A program made the position numbers and the translations under genes. The notes under the pieces were generated by a model. It ran no database searches. It saw nothing but the letters and a program-made list of their open reading frames with translations, and was not told where the DNA came from. From the NCBI GenBank assembly GCA_035906255.1, contig JAMIFM010000029.1, forward strand, positions 310,001-374,000: a stretch of DNA of 64,000 nucleotides, written 5' to 3'. Positions 15,950 through 24,069 of the stretch are shown here, one piece after another. The first letter of the stretch is position 1. Each line of letters begins with the position of its first letter. Source of the DNA: SB11 sp035906255. Lineage in GTDB: Bacteria > Bacteroidota > Bacteroidia > UBA8524.

Positions 15950-17005
15950 ATGAAAAAAGCCGGTATAATATTTCTGCAAGGGGGCTATTGGGTAATGTAT
16001 GCATTGCTACTCTCGGTACTCTTCCTGTTCTCTGTATTTGCCAAAATAAACGGACATATCCAACCGGAGGCTTTTTTATGGTGGTGGCGGCTCATGCTGG
16101 GCATTGCCATTATACCGGGCATTATTGGGTTCTATTCTTTTTATTCTTTCTTATTCCCGCAATACCTACGGCTAAAAAAATATTTTTCGTTTTTCGCAGG
16201 CACAGCAGTTAGTACTGCAATGGCCGGCATTGCTGGGGTTGTTGTGTTGGCAATAGCCATGACCCCCGATTTTATTGCCAGCGACAATTATTGGGGTGGT
16301 GTTATCGTGTTTTGCATAACAGGATTTATTGGGCTGATAAACGGAATTATAGGGTTGGTTATAAAAGGTTTTATTTCGTGGTACGGAGATATTAAGCTGA
16401 AAGAAGAGCTACAGAGGAAAAATTACGAGGCAGAACTTGCCCTTATTAAATCACGGCTTAGCCCTCATTTTTTATTTAATACAATAAATAATATTGATAT
16501 CCTTATCGAAAAAGACGCTCAAAAAGCTTCTGCCTATCTCAATAAGTTATCAGATATAATGCGGTTTATGTTGTATGAATCAAAAACCGAAAAAATTCCT
16601 ATCGAGAAAGAATTGGAATATATTGGTAAGTACATTGAGCTTCAAAAAATACGTACGGCCAACCCTGATTATGTGCAGTACATTGCGAGAGTGGATGTGG
16701 AAGGCGTTATGATAGAGCCGATGCTTTTTATACCGTTTATAGAAAATGCCTTTAAACATGGTGAAAGCAGAAAAGAAAACAGCAGTATTGTAATTGATTT
16801 TAGAATTGAAAAAGACACAATTTATTTTGAGTGTAAAAATCAGTATGCAAAAAACTCATCATTACGAAATGAGTATAGCGGTTTGGGAAATGAATTAATT
16901 GCTAAGCGTTTGGAGTTATTGTACCCTAACCGGCACCAACTTGAAATAATTGACAACAATAATTTATACACTGTAAAACTAACTGTTCGTCCCCATGCAA
17001 ATTAG
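15950..17005 (+). CDS. LytS-type membrane sensor histidine kinase
   Basis: 351 aa. About four membrane helices (12-31, 46-70, 83-104, 116-140), then a coiled linker and a His_kinase (LytS) domain. The phospho-acceptor is His173 in RLSPHFLFNTINN; the N-box is MLFIPFIENAFKHGES; a degenerate G-box (SGLGNELIAKRL) follows. There is no separate sensor domain, so the stimulus is likely sensed in the membrane or through the ABC transporter. It overlaps the next gene by 11 bp, so kinase and regulator are translationally coupled. Confidence 0.9.
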   Translation: MKKAGIIFLQGGYWVMYALLLSVLFLFSVFAKINGHIQPEAFLWWWRLMLGIAIIPGIIGFYSFYSFLFPQYLRLKKYFSFFAGTAVSTAMAGIAGVVVLAIAMTPDFIASDNYWGGVIVFCITGFIGLINGIIGLVIKGFISWYGDIKLKEELQRKNYEAELALIKSRLSPHFLFNTINNIDILIEKDAQKASAYLNKLSDIMRFMLYESKTEKIPIEKELEYIGKYIELQKIRTANPDYVQYIARVDVEGVMIEPMLFIPFIENAFKHGESRKENSSIVIDFRIEKDTIYFECKNQYAKNSSLRNEYSGLGNELIAKRLELLYPNRHQLEIIDNNNLYTVKLTVRPHAN

Positions 17006-17690
17006 TTGTATAACGGTAGAAGATGAGCCACTGGCAAAGGAAAGGTTGCGTGACTTCATTTCACGCGTCCCCTTTCTTCAACCCAAAGCTGAGTTCTCAA
17101 ACGCTATGGATGCGTTTGCTTATTATAATACAACCCATATTGATTTAATTTTTTTGGACATTAATTTAGGAGAGTTTTCAGGGATACAATTGCTTGAAAC
17201 ATCTGCGATAGCCAGTCAGGTAGTGATAACTACTGCGTATCATGAGTATGCTGCCCGTGGGTTTGACTTGAATGTAACCGACTATCTTTTGAAGCCTTAC
17301 ACCTTTGAGAGATTTCTACAGGCCGTAAATAAAGTGGTTACTAACTCCACAAAACCGCTTGCGGGGGGTGATAGAAACTATATTTTTATAAAAAATGAGT
17401 ATAAGCTTGAAAAGGTACTTTTAAGCGATATTCTTTTTATTGAAGGAGACGGCGATTACCGCAAAGTACATACTATTGAGAAAAAAATCCTTACCCAGCA
17501 AACGTTCGGCGATTTTGAAAAAGAAATTCCCGCAAATAAAATATGCAGGGTACACAGGTCTTATATGGTAGCACTTGATAAAATAGACTCGATAGCTAAA
17601 GACCGCATCAAAATTGGCACTGAACTTATTCCCATCTCTGAAACATATAAAAAAGTGTTTTATGAATTAGTAAGCCCTCCGACTAAATAA
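16995..17690 (+). CDS. LytTR response regulator
   Basis: 231 aa. Receiver domain 1-120 with acidic pocket Glu9/Asp10, phospho-acceptor Asp55 in LIFLDINLG and the conserved Lys in DYLLKPYTF. The LytTR DNA-binding domain (about 130-230) contains FIEGDGDYRKVHT and KICRVHRSYMVALDKI. It is last in the operon and a likely autoregulator through the repeat pair at 14137-14165. Confidence 0.92.
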   Translation: MQISCITVEDEPLAKERLRDFISRVPFLQPKAEFSNAMDAFAYYNTTHIDLIFLDINLGEFSGIQLLETSAIASQVVITTAYHEYAARGFDLNVTDYLLKPYTFERFLQAVNKVVTNSTKPLAGGDRNYIFIKNEYKLEKVLLSDILFIEGDGDYRKVHTIEKKILTQQTFGDFEKEIPANKICRVHRSYMVALDKIDSIAKDRIKIGTELIPISETYKKVFYELVSPPTK

Positions 17691-17743
17691 GGGAGTTACT
17701 AAACTATAAAGAGGAAACTAGTTCGATAATCTGCTAGTTAGAA

Positions 17744-17769
17744 AAAAACCGGCTGATGAAGCGGTTTTT
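17744..17769 (+). terminator. Terminator of the ABC/LytTR operon
   Basis: Arms AAAAACCG (17744-17751) and CGGTTTTT (17762-17769) with a 10-nt loop and more Ts following. Confidence 0.7.
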
Positions 17770-17860
17770 ATTTTGACCACTACCACTATTTATTCCGGCG
17801 CGTCGTCTTTGTGTAAACAAATAAAACATATATTGCTTAGCCTTTTATAATAAAGAAGTT

Positions 17861-18691
17861 ATGAAAAAACTGGTTTACCTGATTATGTTAGGGGGTTGCT
17901 TAACCGTACTCTTAGGTACAACATGGAGCGTGAAGCGTAAAGACGGTACAGAACCTGGCTATACAGGTTCACCGGGCGACAGTCTTAAAAACTGTACTGC
18001 TTGTCACGGAGGAACAGCTACTCCTGTTGACGGATGGATTGTTTCAAACATTCCGGAATCGGGGTATGTGCCCGGACAGAAATATACCATTACCACCACC
18101 AATACAGAGTTTGGAGGCACAAGGTTTGGGTTTGAAATATCACCACAGGATATTACCGGTAATCTTCTCGGCACTATTGTACTTACTGATACCGGCAGAA
18201 CAAAGCTAGTGGGAGACAAAAAATACATTACCTATACTGCAAATGGTGTTGACGGACAAGACTCTAACTCATGGACGTTTGACTGGATTGCACCCCAAAC
18301 GGGTACAGGGGATGTTGTTTTTTACGGGGCTTTTAACTCAAACTTCAACGGTCATAAAGGCGACGATCATACCTATCTTTCTACCTTAAGGGTAAAAGAG
18401 GTAGGGACTTCATCTTTGCCGACTTTACCCACCATTGTTTCAGGTGTTTCTATTTATCCCAACCCTGCCCGAGACTATATCGACGTTAGCTTTACTCCTG
18501 TAACCGCCAGTGAAATAACGGTTGACATTACAGATTTACATGGCAAACAGGTTGCTGTAATTACCTCAGATAAGCTAACAGGTAATACCATAAAAAGGGT
18601 TAACATTACCATGCTATCTGCCGGACATTACATGGTGCGTTTTAGAGCCGACGGGCAAGCTCTCAATCGAAAGATAACCGTTGTACGCTAA
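17861..18691 (+). CDS. Secreted choice-of-anchor V-like protein with CxxCH motif and T9SS sorting domain
   Basis: 276 aa. Signal peptide (about 1-22); then the GYTGSPGD..NCTACHGG segment with a single CxxCH (Cys45, Cys48, His49) that could bind haem c or be a structural Cys pair; a Reeler/DOMON-like beta domain (about 55-185); and a C-terminal T9SS type A sorting domain (about 195-276, ISIYPNPARDYIDV-like start with Val, then GHYMVRFR and a basic end). The combination matches the choice-of-anchor V family of Bacteroidota. Export by T9SS to the surface is inferred from the tail. Monocistronic, between two terminators. Confidence 0.82.
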   Translation: MKKLVYLIMLGGCLTVLLGTTWSVKRKDGTEPGYTGSPGDSLKNCTACHGGTATPVDGWIVSNIPESGYVPGQKYTITTTNTEFGGTRFGFEISPQDITGNLLGTIVLTDTGRTKLVGDKKYITYTANGVDGQDSNSWTFDWIAPQTGTGDVVFYGAFNSNFNGHKGDDHTYLSTLRVKEVGTSSLPTLPTIVSGVSIYPNPARDYIDVSFTPVTASEITVDITDLHGKQVAVITSDKLTGNTIKRVNITMLSAGHYMVRFRADGQALNRKITVVR

Positions 18692-18721
18692 TTATTCCTT
18701 AAGACATTAAACCAAATAACC

Positions 18722-18754
18722 AGCCCCTTTTCTTTTACAGAAGAGGGGCTTTTA
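18722..18754. terminator. Bidirectional terminator
   Basis: Arms AGCCCCTTTTC and GAAGAGGGGCT (with G:U pairs) followed by T-runs; shared by the T9SS protein gene and the convergent VOC gene. Confidence 0.75.
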
Positions 18755-18768
18755 TTATAACGTAGACA

Positions 18769-19275
18769 TCAACTGTTTTTCATTTGTTCAATGGCTGCCC
18801 AGCCCTCGGGGGTTACACCCATAATCTCAGTTACAACCCCAAGTGTTTGGTAAGTATCAAAAAACACCATGTGAGCTATCGGGTGGTTTACTTCACTGAT
18901 AATTTTATACCCCTGTGTGCGTAGTTCGTTTACAGCCTTTTCAAAACTGCTGATAGGCAGCCTAAAAGCCATGTGTTGTGTGCCTCCCTGTGGATATTTA
19001 GCTAAATAATCATGAAACATACTTTGACCCGATAATGGTTGAACAAGCTCTATAAAAGTACCGCCATTATATGTTTGGGTGGTTAACCATTCACCGCGTA
19101 CTACCTGCCCGTAATAGCTCATGTTCAAATCTTCAGCATTAATATGCTCAGTAGGAGGAAACCCGGCAATACCCAACGTGCCGGAAAGAAATTCAACTGC
19201 CGCTTGAATGTTTGGCACCACCCAGCCTATTTGGGCAAGTTCAAGTCCGGCAATAGGGTTATTAATTGTATTCAT
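18769..19275 (-). CDS. VOC (glyoxalase/bleomycin-resistance fold) family protein
   Basis: 168 aa, covering two beta-alpha-beta-beta-beta modules. IGWVVPNIQAAVEFLSGTLG opens module 1 and THMAFRL-like QHMAFRLP opens module 2; a FIELVQP strand ends with a metal-type Glu. These are the positions usually used for the VOC metal. The substrate is unknown; the family covers glyoxalase I, dioxygenases and methylmalonyl-CoA epimerase. It lies 101 bp downstream of an AraC regulator on the same strand and has its own -7 element, so it may be a target of that regulator. Confidence 0.78.
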   Translation of the reverse strand: MNTINNPIAGLELAQIGWVVPNIQAAVEFLSGTLGIAGFPPTEHINAEDLNMSYYGQVVRGEWLTTQTYNGGTFIELVQPLSGQSMFHDYLAKYPQGGTQHMAFRLPISSFEKAVNELRTQGYKIISEVNHPIAHMVFFDTYQTLGVVTEIMGVTPEGWAAIEQMKNS

Positions 19276-19297
19276 GTTTGTTAGCCTTTTTGTTAAG

Positions 19298-19305
19298 CAA
19301 AGTTA
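19298..19305 (-). promoter_or_regulatory. Candidate -7 element TAACTTTG of the VOC gene
   Basis: Exact TAnnTTTG match on the minus strand, 22 bp before the ATG at 19275. Confidence 0.5.
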
Positions 19306-19376
19306 AGAAGCCAGTTGCGCTATCTTAGGGGTTTTAGCGGCAATATGAGGGGCAATTTGCGACTAAGACAAGAACC

Positions 19377-20360
19377 CTATTTTCTTACCTGTTTAGGGGG
19401 CATTCCAAACTTCTTTTTAAACGCAGTGCTAAAATGTTGCAGGGATGAATACCCCAACTCAAAAGCCAGTTCAGTAGGAGACTTGCTGCCATCCAGCAAA
19501 TGTATTTTGGCGGTTTCTAAACGGTGGTTGGATAGGTATTGAAACACACTTTGATTGAACGTTTCCCTAAACCCCTTTTTCAGTTTAAACTCATTAATAC
19601 CGGCGATGTGCGAAAGCTCTGTTAGCGATGGAGGCACATCAATATTTTTTAATAGATAATCACGGGCAAAAATGATACGTTCATAATCGTATTCAGTCTT
19701 TATCACCCGTGTTGTAGTATGCTGTGACCGTTTGTACGATTCTGCCTGCAATACCAATAACTCCATCACTTTTGAGTATAAAAACATCGGTTTTAACTCG
19801 TCTCCGTATGGGCAATAAATTATCTGATTGATGCAGTTTTGTATTTCAAAATCAATGGGTAAATTAATTGCTGAAAACACCGTAGGTTCTCCTTTTGCCA
19901 CATTATCCGCAAAGTATTTCAACCCACCGCCCACATTGTTTGATATTCCGAAAAATGCGGCTTTGGATAACTGAACCATAAATGATTTCATTTTCAGTTC
20001 ATCAACTTTAATTTGTCCTTTCGCCTCCCTGCTGTATATTATGTTGTGTTGATTGCTATATAATTCAATAGAAATCCCTTTATTCATTTCAGCTATCGAC
20101 ATTTTTCCCTGTAAATTAAAATACAGGGTTATCATTTCAGCATCGCCTATCCAGTCAAGTATTGCAGATTTATTAAACTGTGCTTCGGTATAAGAAATGT
20201 ATATTCCGTCAATATTCCACAGTGAGGTTTTCGCACCCCCAAAAGACAATTCTGTATTGTAGGTATTTGTTTGATAGCCGCTTACTACCACGTCGTTTTC
20301 AGCAAAATCCTGTGTAAACAGTAATTTTCCGTCATCACCATTTTTCAGCAAAAACGACAT
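19377..20360 (-). CDS. AraC-family transcriptional regulator
   Basis: 327 aa. The N-terminal 220 residues are an uncharacterised ligand-sensing region without a clear cupin signature. The C-terminal 100 residues hold two helix-turn-helix motifs: PSLTELSHIAGINEFKLKKG and a second with SPTELAFELGYSSLQHFSTA, ending KKKFGMPPKQVRK, as in many Bacteroidota AraC proteins. Divergent from the HMA-like gene (87-bp gap) and upstream of the VOC gene. The ligand is unknown. Confidence 0.88.
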   Translation of the reverse strand: MSFLLKNGDDGKLLFTQDFAENDVVVSGYQTNTYNTELSFGGAKTSLWNIDGIYISYTEAQFNKSAILDWIGDAEMITLYFNLQGKMSIAEMNKGISIELYSNQHNIIYSREAKGQIKVDELKMKSFMVQLSKAAFFGISNNVGGGLKYFADNVAKGEPTVFSAINLPIDFEIQNCINQIIYCPYGDELKPMFLYSKVMELLVLQAESYKRSQHTTTRVIKTEYDYERIIFARDYLLKNIDVPPSLTELSHIAGINEFKLKKGFRETFNQSVFQYLSNHRLETAKIHLLDGSKSPTELAFELGYSSLQHFSTAFKKKFGMPPKQVRK

Positions 20361-20447
20361 TACTCCGTTTTGTATAAGTTTTCATCCGTCATGTGTAAGC
20401 CCATACCCATTAGGCCTAAGTAGTTTTGCATTACCAAATTCAAAGAA

Positions 20448-20669
20448 ATGGTAACGGTAGAAGTTTTCAAAACAAATATAAACAAAATCAAAGACGCTAA
20501 GCGGGTAGCCAAAGTGCTGGCTAATGTGCTGCCTGCCTGCAAAATAAACTTTGACTTGGAAGACTGCGACCGCATTTTGAGAATAGAGGTCGTTAAAGGG
20601 CAGGTAAATTGCCGACGGGTGATTACCTTAGTGCAAAAAAACGGGTTTACCTGCGAAGCACTGTCCTGA
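20448..20669 (+). CDS. HMA-like mini-protein lacking the CxxC motif
   Basis: 73 aa with a beta-alpha-beta-beta-alpha-beta pattern (VTVEVFKTNI, helix with KRVAKVLANVL, KINFDLEDCDRILRIEV, VITLVQKNGFTCEAL) like the ferredoxin fold of heavy-metal-associated domains. It has no CxxC, so metal transport is doubtful; the Cys residues are scattered. Such proteins are frequent and unnamed in Bacteroidota. Divergent from the AraC gene. The next gene begins only 14 bp downstream, so they may be co-transcribed. Confidence 0.68.
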   Translation: MVTVEVFKTNINKIKDAKRVAKVLANVLPACKINFDLEDCDRILRIEVVKGQVNCRRVITLVQKNGFTCEALS

Positions 20670-20683
20670 TAACGAATAATTAT

Positions 20684-21376
20684 ATGGTAAGTTTTAAAAA
20701 ATTACGACAAATGATCGACGTAAAAGGAAACGAAAAAATTATTACAAAAGAATTCCCTGTGAGTTCTTTTATCAGGCTGCACGTTGCCGTAACAGGCACT
20801 ACCGAATTAATACAATCCGATGAAGAAAAAGTGATTGTTGAAGCCGATGAAAACCTGATGGAGTTTATTGAAGCCGGAAATGCAGGCCGAAGCCTGTATG
20901 TTTCAACCGAAAACAAACTCCGCAAACCTCTTTTCACAAAATGCCACATAAAAATATACCTGCGTCAGGTAGATGTATTGTATGTGCGCTCTAATCACGG
21001 TGATGTTATATGTCCAAACACAATAACCCTTGCAAGCCCGCTTGATGTGCGGGTGCAAAGTGTGGGCAATACCTCGCTGGTATTTGATGTGCCCGCAATT
21101 AAAATAACACACCAAGGCACGGGTAACATAACACTGAAGGGTAAAACCGTGAAAATGGAAATGAAAAACCAAGGCGTGGGCAGTATTTCGGCAAAAGAAA
21201 TGATTGCGGATGAGGTGACATTTAAAAACATGGGTACCGGCGACGTGGAATTGTTTGCCGAAAGAGAAATCACCATCAGTAATTATGGAACGGGAACTAT
21301 CTTATACAGTGGTAACGGTGTGCTAAAAGACGTGAAGCAATACGGGGCCGGACAAGTGAAACACGTAAAAAATTAA
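20684..21376 (+). CDS. GIN (DUF2807) domain protein, apparently without signal peptide
   Basis: 230 aa from ATG 20684. Longer starts would overlap the preceding gene, and the first residues MVSFKKLRQMIDVKGNEKI lead straight into the domain. The body is a right-handed beta-helix-like GIN domain: after EFPVSSFIRLHVAVTGTTEL come repeated rungs with GTG/GVG turns (THQGTGNITL, NQGVGSISAK, NMGTGDVELF, NYGTGTILYS, QYGAGQVKHV). Most GIN proteins are exported; here no hydrophobic leader is seen, so it is cytoplasmic or the true start is misjudged. Function unknown. Confidence 0.72.
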   Translation: MVSFKKLRQMIDVKGNEKIITKEFPVSSFIRLHVAVTGTTELIQSDEEKVIVEADENLMEFIEAGNAGRSLYVSTENKLRKPLFTKCHIKIYLRQVDVLYVRSNHGDVICPNTITLASPLDVRVQSVGNTSLVFDVPAIKITHQGTGNITLKGKTVKMEMKNQGVGSISAKEMIADEVTFKNMGTGDVELFAEREITISNYGTGTILYSGNGVLKDVKQYGAGQVKHVKN

Positions 21377-21387
21377 TTATCTGCTAC

Positions 21388-21414
21388 AAAACCACCCGCA
21401 ACGCGGGTGGTTTT
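21388..21414. terminator. Bidirectional terminator
   Basis: Arms AAAACCACCCGC and GCGGGTGGTTTT with a 3-nt loop; between the GIN gene and the convergent arr gene. Confidence 0.88.
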
Positions 21415-21418
21415 TATA

Positions 21419-21853
21419 TCAATCTTCAATTGCTTCGATACCCTGTACTTTTAGCCGTTCAAGCCCTTCTTTCATAGCTTTAACCTGTTCCGCAGGATGC
21501 CCTTGCCAAACAGTTACTTCGCCAATCACTTTAAACGGATATTTTGACCGATAGGATTTTGTGGGATTACCCGGGAATTTTTTATCCGTTAAATTCGGGT
21601 CGTCTTCTAACTCTCCGGTTGGCTCTACAAGGTAAATTCTCTCTTTGCCTTCTCCCATTGCCAGTTCAGCGCCCCAAATGGCAGCATCCAAAGTGGCGGT
21701 TAGGTAGATATATTTTGCTTTATTGTTTTGACCGTAGTTTGAGTTAATCCCGGTTTCAATAAAATCACCAACAGCAAGGGTTGCCTTGGTACCGTGAAAA
21801 TACGTTTGCACAAAGGGGCTTTGAGCCTTGTTAGTCATCTCGTTGCTATTCAT
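21419..21853 (-). CDS. arr: Rifampin ADP-ribosyltransferase
   Basis: 144 aa, the usual size. Arr enzymes transfer ADP-ribose from NAD+ to a rifamycin hydroxyl and inactivate the drug. The three catalytic positions described for Mycobacterium smegmatis Arr (His19, Tyr49, Asp84) align with His20 in YFHGTKA, Tyr50 in KYIYLTATLDAA and Asp85 in LEDDPNLTDKKFPGNP. The region GAELAMGEGKERIYLVEPTG is also diagnostic. The gene starts 8 bp after the marR-like gene and should be co-transcribed with it. Chromosomal arr genes are known in environmental bacteria; no mobile element is seen nearby. Confidence 0.92.
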   Translation of the reverse strand: MNSNEMTNKAQSPFVQTYFHGTKATLAVGDFIETGINSNYGQNNKAKYIYLTATLDAAIWGAELAMGEGKERIYLVEPTGELEDDPNLTDKKFPGNPTKSYRSKYPFKVIGEVTVWQGHPAEQVKAMKEGLERLKVQGIEAIED

Positions 21854-21861
21854 AGGTTCAA

Positions 21862-22320
21862 TTATTTGTTGGTAATGGTTTTAGCAGTGTGCTTCATTAA
21901 CTCAATACTTTGAGCCAAAAACGACTCAATAACGGCCATCTCGTTTTCAGAATAGCTTGCAAGCAGTTTGTCGGTCTCATTTTGAAAATCTTTGTAAAAA
22001 GGTGCCAAAATCTCAACAATCTTATTCTTGTTTGCTACCACAATAACTTTTCGTCGGTCGCTCTTGTCAAAACTCCGTTTCACCAGCTTCTTTTTTTCAA
22101 AGCGGTCAATTAAACCTGTTACTGCACCTGTAGTTAGTCCTGTTAAAACAGCCAGTTCACCCGCGGTTAAGCTTTCCTTCTGTAAAAAAAAACCTAAATA
22201 CTTGTGGTCAGTGCCCGCAAAGCCTGCTTTTCTCGAAACTGCTTCGTGTAATTGTAGCGATGTATAGGCGTATTGCTGACTAATTTTTCTAACTGCTGTA
22301 ACCTTGCTGTCATCCATCAA
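21862..22320 (-). CDS. MarR-family transcriptional regulator
   Basis: 152 aa with the winged helix-turn-helix of MarR proteins: LTAGELAVLTGLTTGAVTGL (recognition helix), then LIDRFEKKKLVKRSFDKSDRRKV, the wing with the conserved DRR. First gene of the pair with arr. Probably represses its own operon; an inverted repeat TTATC-N6-GATAA covers its -7 element. A ligand such as a rifamycin is an inference from context only. Confidence 0.88.
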   Translation of the reverse strand: MMDDSKVTAVRKISQQYAYTSLQLHEAVSRKAGFAGTDHKYLGFFLQKESLTAGELAVLTGLTTGAVTGLIDRFEKKKLVKRSFDKSDRRKVIVVANKNKIVEILAPFYKDFQNETDKLLASYSENEMAVIESFLAQSIELMKHTAKTITNK

Positions 22321-22342
22321 AAAAACTTAGTTAAAAAGTATC

Positions 22343-22358
22343 TTATCAACAAAGATAA
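22343..22358 (-). promoter_or_regulatory. marR-arr promoter with overlapping inverted repeat
   Basis: The minus-strand -7 TATCTTTG lies at 22357-22350. TTATC (22343-22347) and GATAA (22354-22358) form an inverted repeat across it, a plausible MarR operator. The ATG is at 22320. Confidence 0.55.
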
Positions 22359-22451
22359 ATTAAATGTACTTTACTTGCTCCTAGAAATTGGAACAAGGCA
22401 GGATATTGGTTTAAGAAATCTACATTAGCAGTCTGACGACAAAATAGTAAC

Positions 22452-22967
22452 ATGAGGATTGCAATAACAGGGGCACATAAAGTAGGAAAAACAACGTTGG
22501 CCGAGGCACTACAAGAGCATTTCCCTGATTACGAACACAGGACAGAACCGTATTATGAGTTAGAAGAGCTTGGATATGGGTTCTCTGAAAAGCCTACGGC
22601 GGATGATTTTATCGAACAACTGGAATATTCGATTAAGCAGCTTGAGACAAGCGGGGAGAATGTAGTTTTTGACCGCTGTCCGATTGATTTTTTAGCCTAT
22701 ATAAGTGCAATTGACAGTAGCATAAATATTCAACCGTATTATGACCGTGTTGAGGGGATAATGAAAAGTATTGACCTGCTAATCCTTGTTACGATAGAAG
22801 AACCTGATTTAATCGTGTGTCAGGAAACCGATTTACCTGCGCTTCGCTATCGGGTAAATGAAATTCTTATTGAGTGGATTGAGGATTTTGGAGTTGAGAT
22901 ATTAAAGATTGAGGGCACATTACAACACCGTTTGACCCAAGTACTGGATAAAATACAACAGGGATAG
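22452..22967 (+). CDS. P-loop NTPase, small kinase-like (AAA_28 type)
   Basis: 171 aa. Walker A GAHKVGKTT at residues 7-15; an ENVVFDRCPIDFLAY segment serves as the Walker B/Asp-Arg-Cys motif seen in NadR-like and deoxynucleoside-kinase-like proteins; an LILVTIEEPD strand; a lid-like ALRYRVNEIL. It has the size and order of a nucleotide or nucleoside kinase, but the substrate is unknown. Monocistronic. Confidence 0.72.
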   Translation: MRIAITGAHKVGKTTLAEALQEHFPDYEHRTEPYYELEELGYGFSEKPTADDFIEQLEYSIKQLETSGENVVFDRCPIDFLAYISAIDSSINIQPYYDRVEGIMKSIDLLILVTIEEPDLIVCQETDLPALRYRVNEILIEWIEDFGVEILKIEGTLQHRLTQVLDKIQQG

Positions 22968-23211
22968 TACTCTCCGCTGCAACATTTTATCTCGCTAAAC
23001 AAAATACTGTCCTCCGGCAGTCAATAAACACCGTTGTGCCGCAATACTGCCCGTTTTGCAGAACAGAGACAAAGAAATTATCAGGTACTGTGCTTAGATA
23101 AATGAGACTGCTCCATACTTGTATGGACGGTTTAATTTTAGTATTATTGAATAACTATTGATGTATTGTTTATGGCTGGTGAAAAAAGTCATGAACCTAA
23201 AACGCGTGGCT

Positions 23212-23952
23212 ATGGTAACTACAACATGTATAATTGCCGATGCAGATAAGGGCTTTAGAGAATTGTTGAAACTACAGTTGAAAAAAGCCGACCCTTATAT
23301 AAGAATAAGCGGGGAGGCAGAAGATGCCCAAACGGCAGGCAGGCAAATTGATGCTATTACTCCCGAAATTGTTTTTATGGATGCCAACCTACCGCCAACC
23401 GACGGGTTTAGTGTGTTGGAAACCTGCACTCACAAAAAATTTAAGCTGATAGTACTTTCTGACGGAGAGCAGCATGCCTTAAAGGCACTAAAAGCAAATG
23501 CTGTGGACTATTTATTAAAGCCATTGCGCCGAACCGATTTGGAGGTTGCCCTATACAAGGCACGGGCGGGTATGGGAAGGCAATCGGTATCTATTGCTGA
23601 TTTGACGGGAATGGCTACCGCTGTTGAGGCCCGCATACCTATATGGACGGGAACGTCTTACGAAATGATTGATGCCGACACTATTGTGTACTGCAAGGCC
23701 AACAACAACTATACTGAGATTTTATTGCTTGACCGACGGAAGTTTTTGCTGTCAAAAACATTGAAGTTTTATGAAAACCTGTTGAAAGACCATCCGTTTT
23801 GCCGCATCCATCAAAGTTATTTAGTAAACACGGTTTATATAAAGTCGGTTGAGCGTGGACGAAGAAGCCACATTACCCTTAAAGACAATACCCGCCTTGA
23901 AATTGCACAAGCACGTAAAGATAAAACCTTCAGGTTTTTAGGCATTATGTAG
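23212..23952 (+). CDS. Orphan LytTR response regulator upstream of the giant adhesin
   Basis: 246 aa from ATG 23212; the open frame extends 54 bp upstream, but the receiver's first strand (TTCIIADADKG) begins right after this ATG. Receiver domain with Asp57 in IVFMDANLPP and the conserved Lys in DYLLKPLRR; LytTR domain about 150-246 with DTIVYCKANNNYTEILL and PFCRIHQSYLVNTVYIKSVERG. No kinase is adjacent, so phosphorylation must come from elsewhere. It ends 3 bp before a pair of 10-bp direct repeats spaced 21 bp in front of the 2396-aa adhesin gene, its likely target. Confidence 0.9.
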   Translation: MVTTTCIIADADKGFRELLKLQLKKADPYIRISGEAEDAQTAGRQIDAITPEIVFMDANLPPTDGFSVLETCTHKKFKLIVLSDGEQHALKALKANAVDYLLKPLRRTDLEVALYKARAGMGRQSVSIADLTGMATAVEARIPIWTGTSYEMIDADTIVYCKANNNYTEILLLDRRKFLLSKTLKFYENLLKDHPFCRIHQSYLVNTVYIKSVERGRRSHITLKDNTRLEIAQARKDKTFRFLGIM

Positions 23953-23955
23953 CTT

Positions 23956-23986
23956 AAATACTAACCCAAACATAGCAAATACTAAC
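23956..23986 (+). promoter_or_regulatory. Putative LytTR operator: AAATACTAAC direct repeats, 21 bp apart
   Basis: AAATACTAAC is present at 23956-23965 and again, identical, at 23977-23986. The period of 21 bp matches the paired direct-repeat sites of LytTR regulators. The pair sits directly between a LytTR gene and the adhesin gene, and ends 29 bp before the -7-like TACTTTAG at 24016, so a bound regulator would lie next to the -33 region. Confidence 0.75.
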
Positions 23987-24015
23987 TCGCCTGTTTTTAT
24001 ATACAAAAGGGGCGG

Positions 24016-24023
24016 TACTTTAG
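24016..24023 (+). promoter_or_regulatory. Candidate weak -7 element TACTTTAG of the adhesin gene
   Basis: One mismatch to TAnnTTTG; the -33 position about 19 bp upstream is a T-run rather than a clear TTG. A weak core fits an activator-dependent promoter. Confidence 0.45.
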
Positions 24024-24069
24024 CAATCATTCAATTGTTGCATTTCTAACCAATTATCTATCATCTATC

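Noticed and set aside
20360..20575. 71-codon minus-strand frame before the AraC gene
   Set aside because: Antisense to the HMA-like gene, which has a better coding pattern and fold.
21419..22320. Recently acquired resistance cassette
   Set aside because: No integron site, transposase or composition break was seen around the marR-arr pair.
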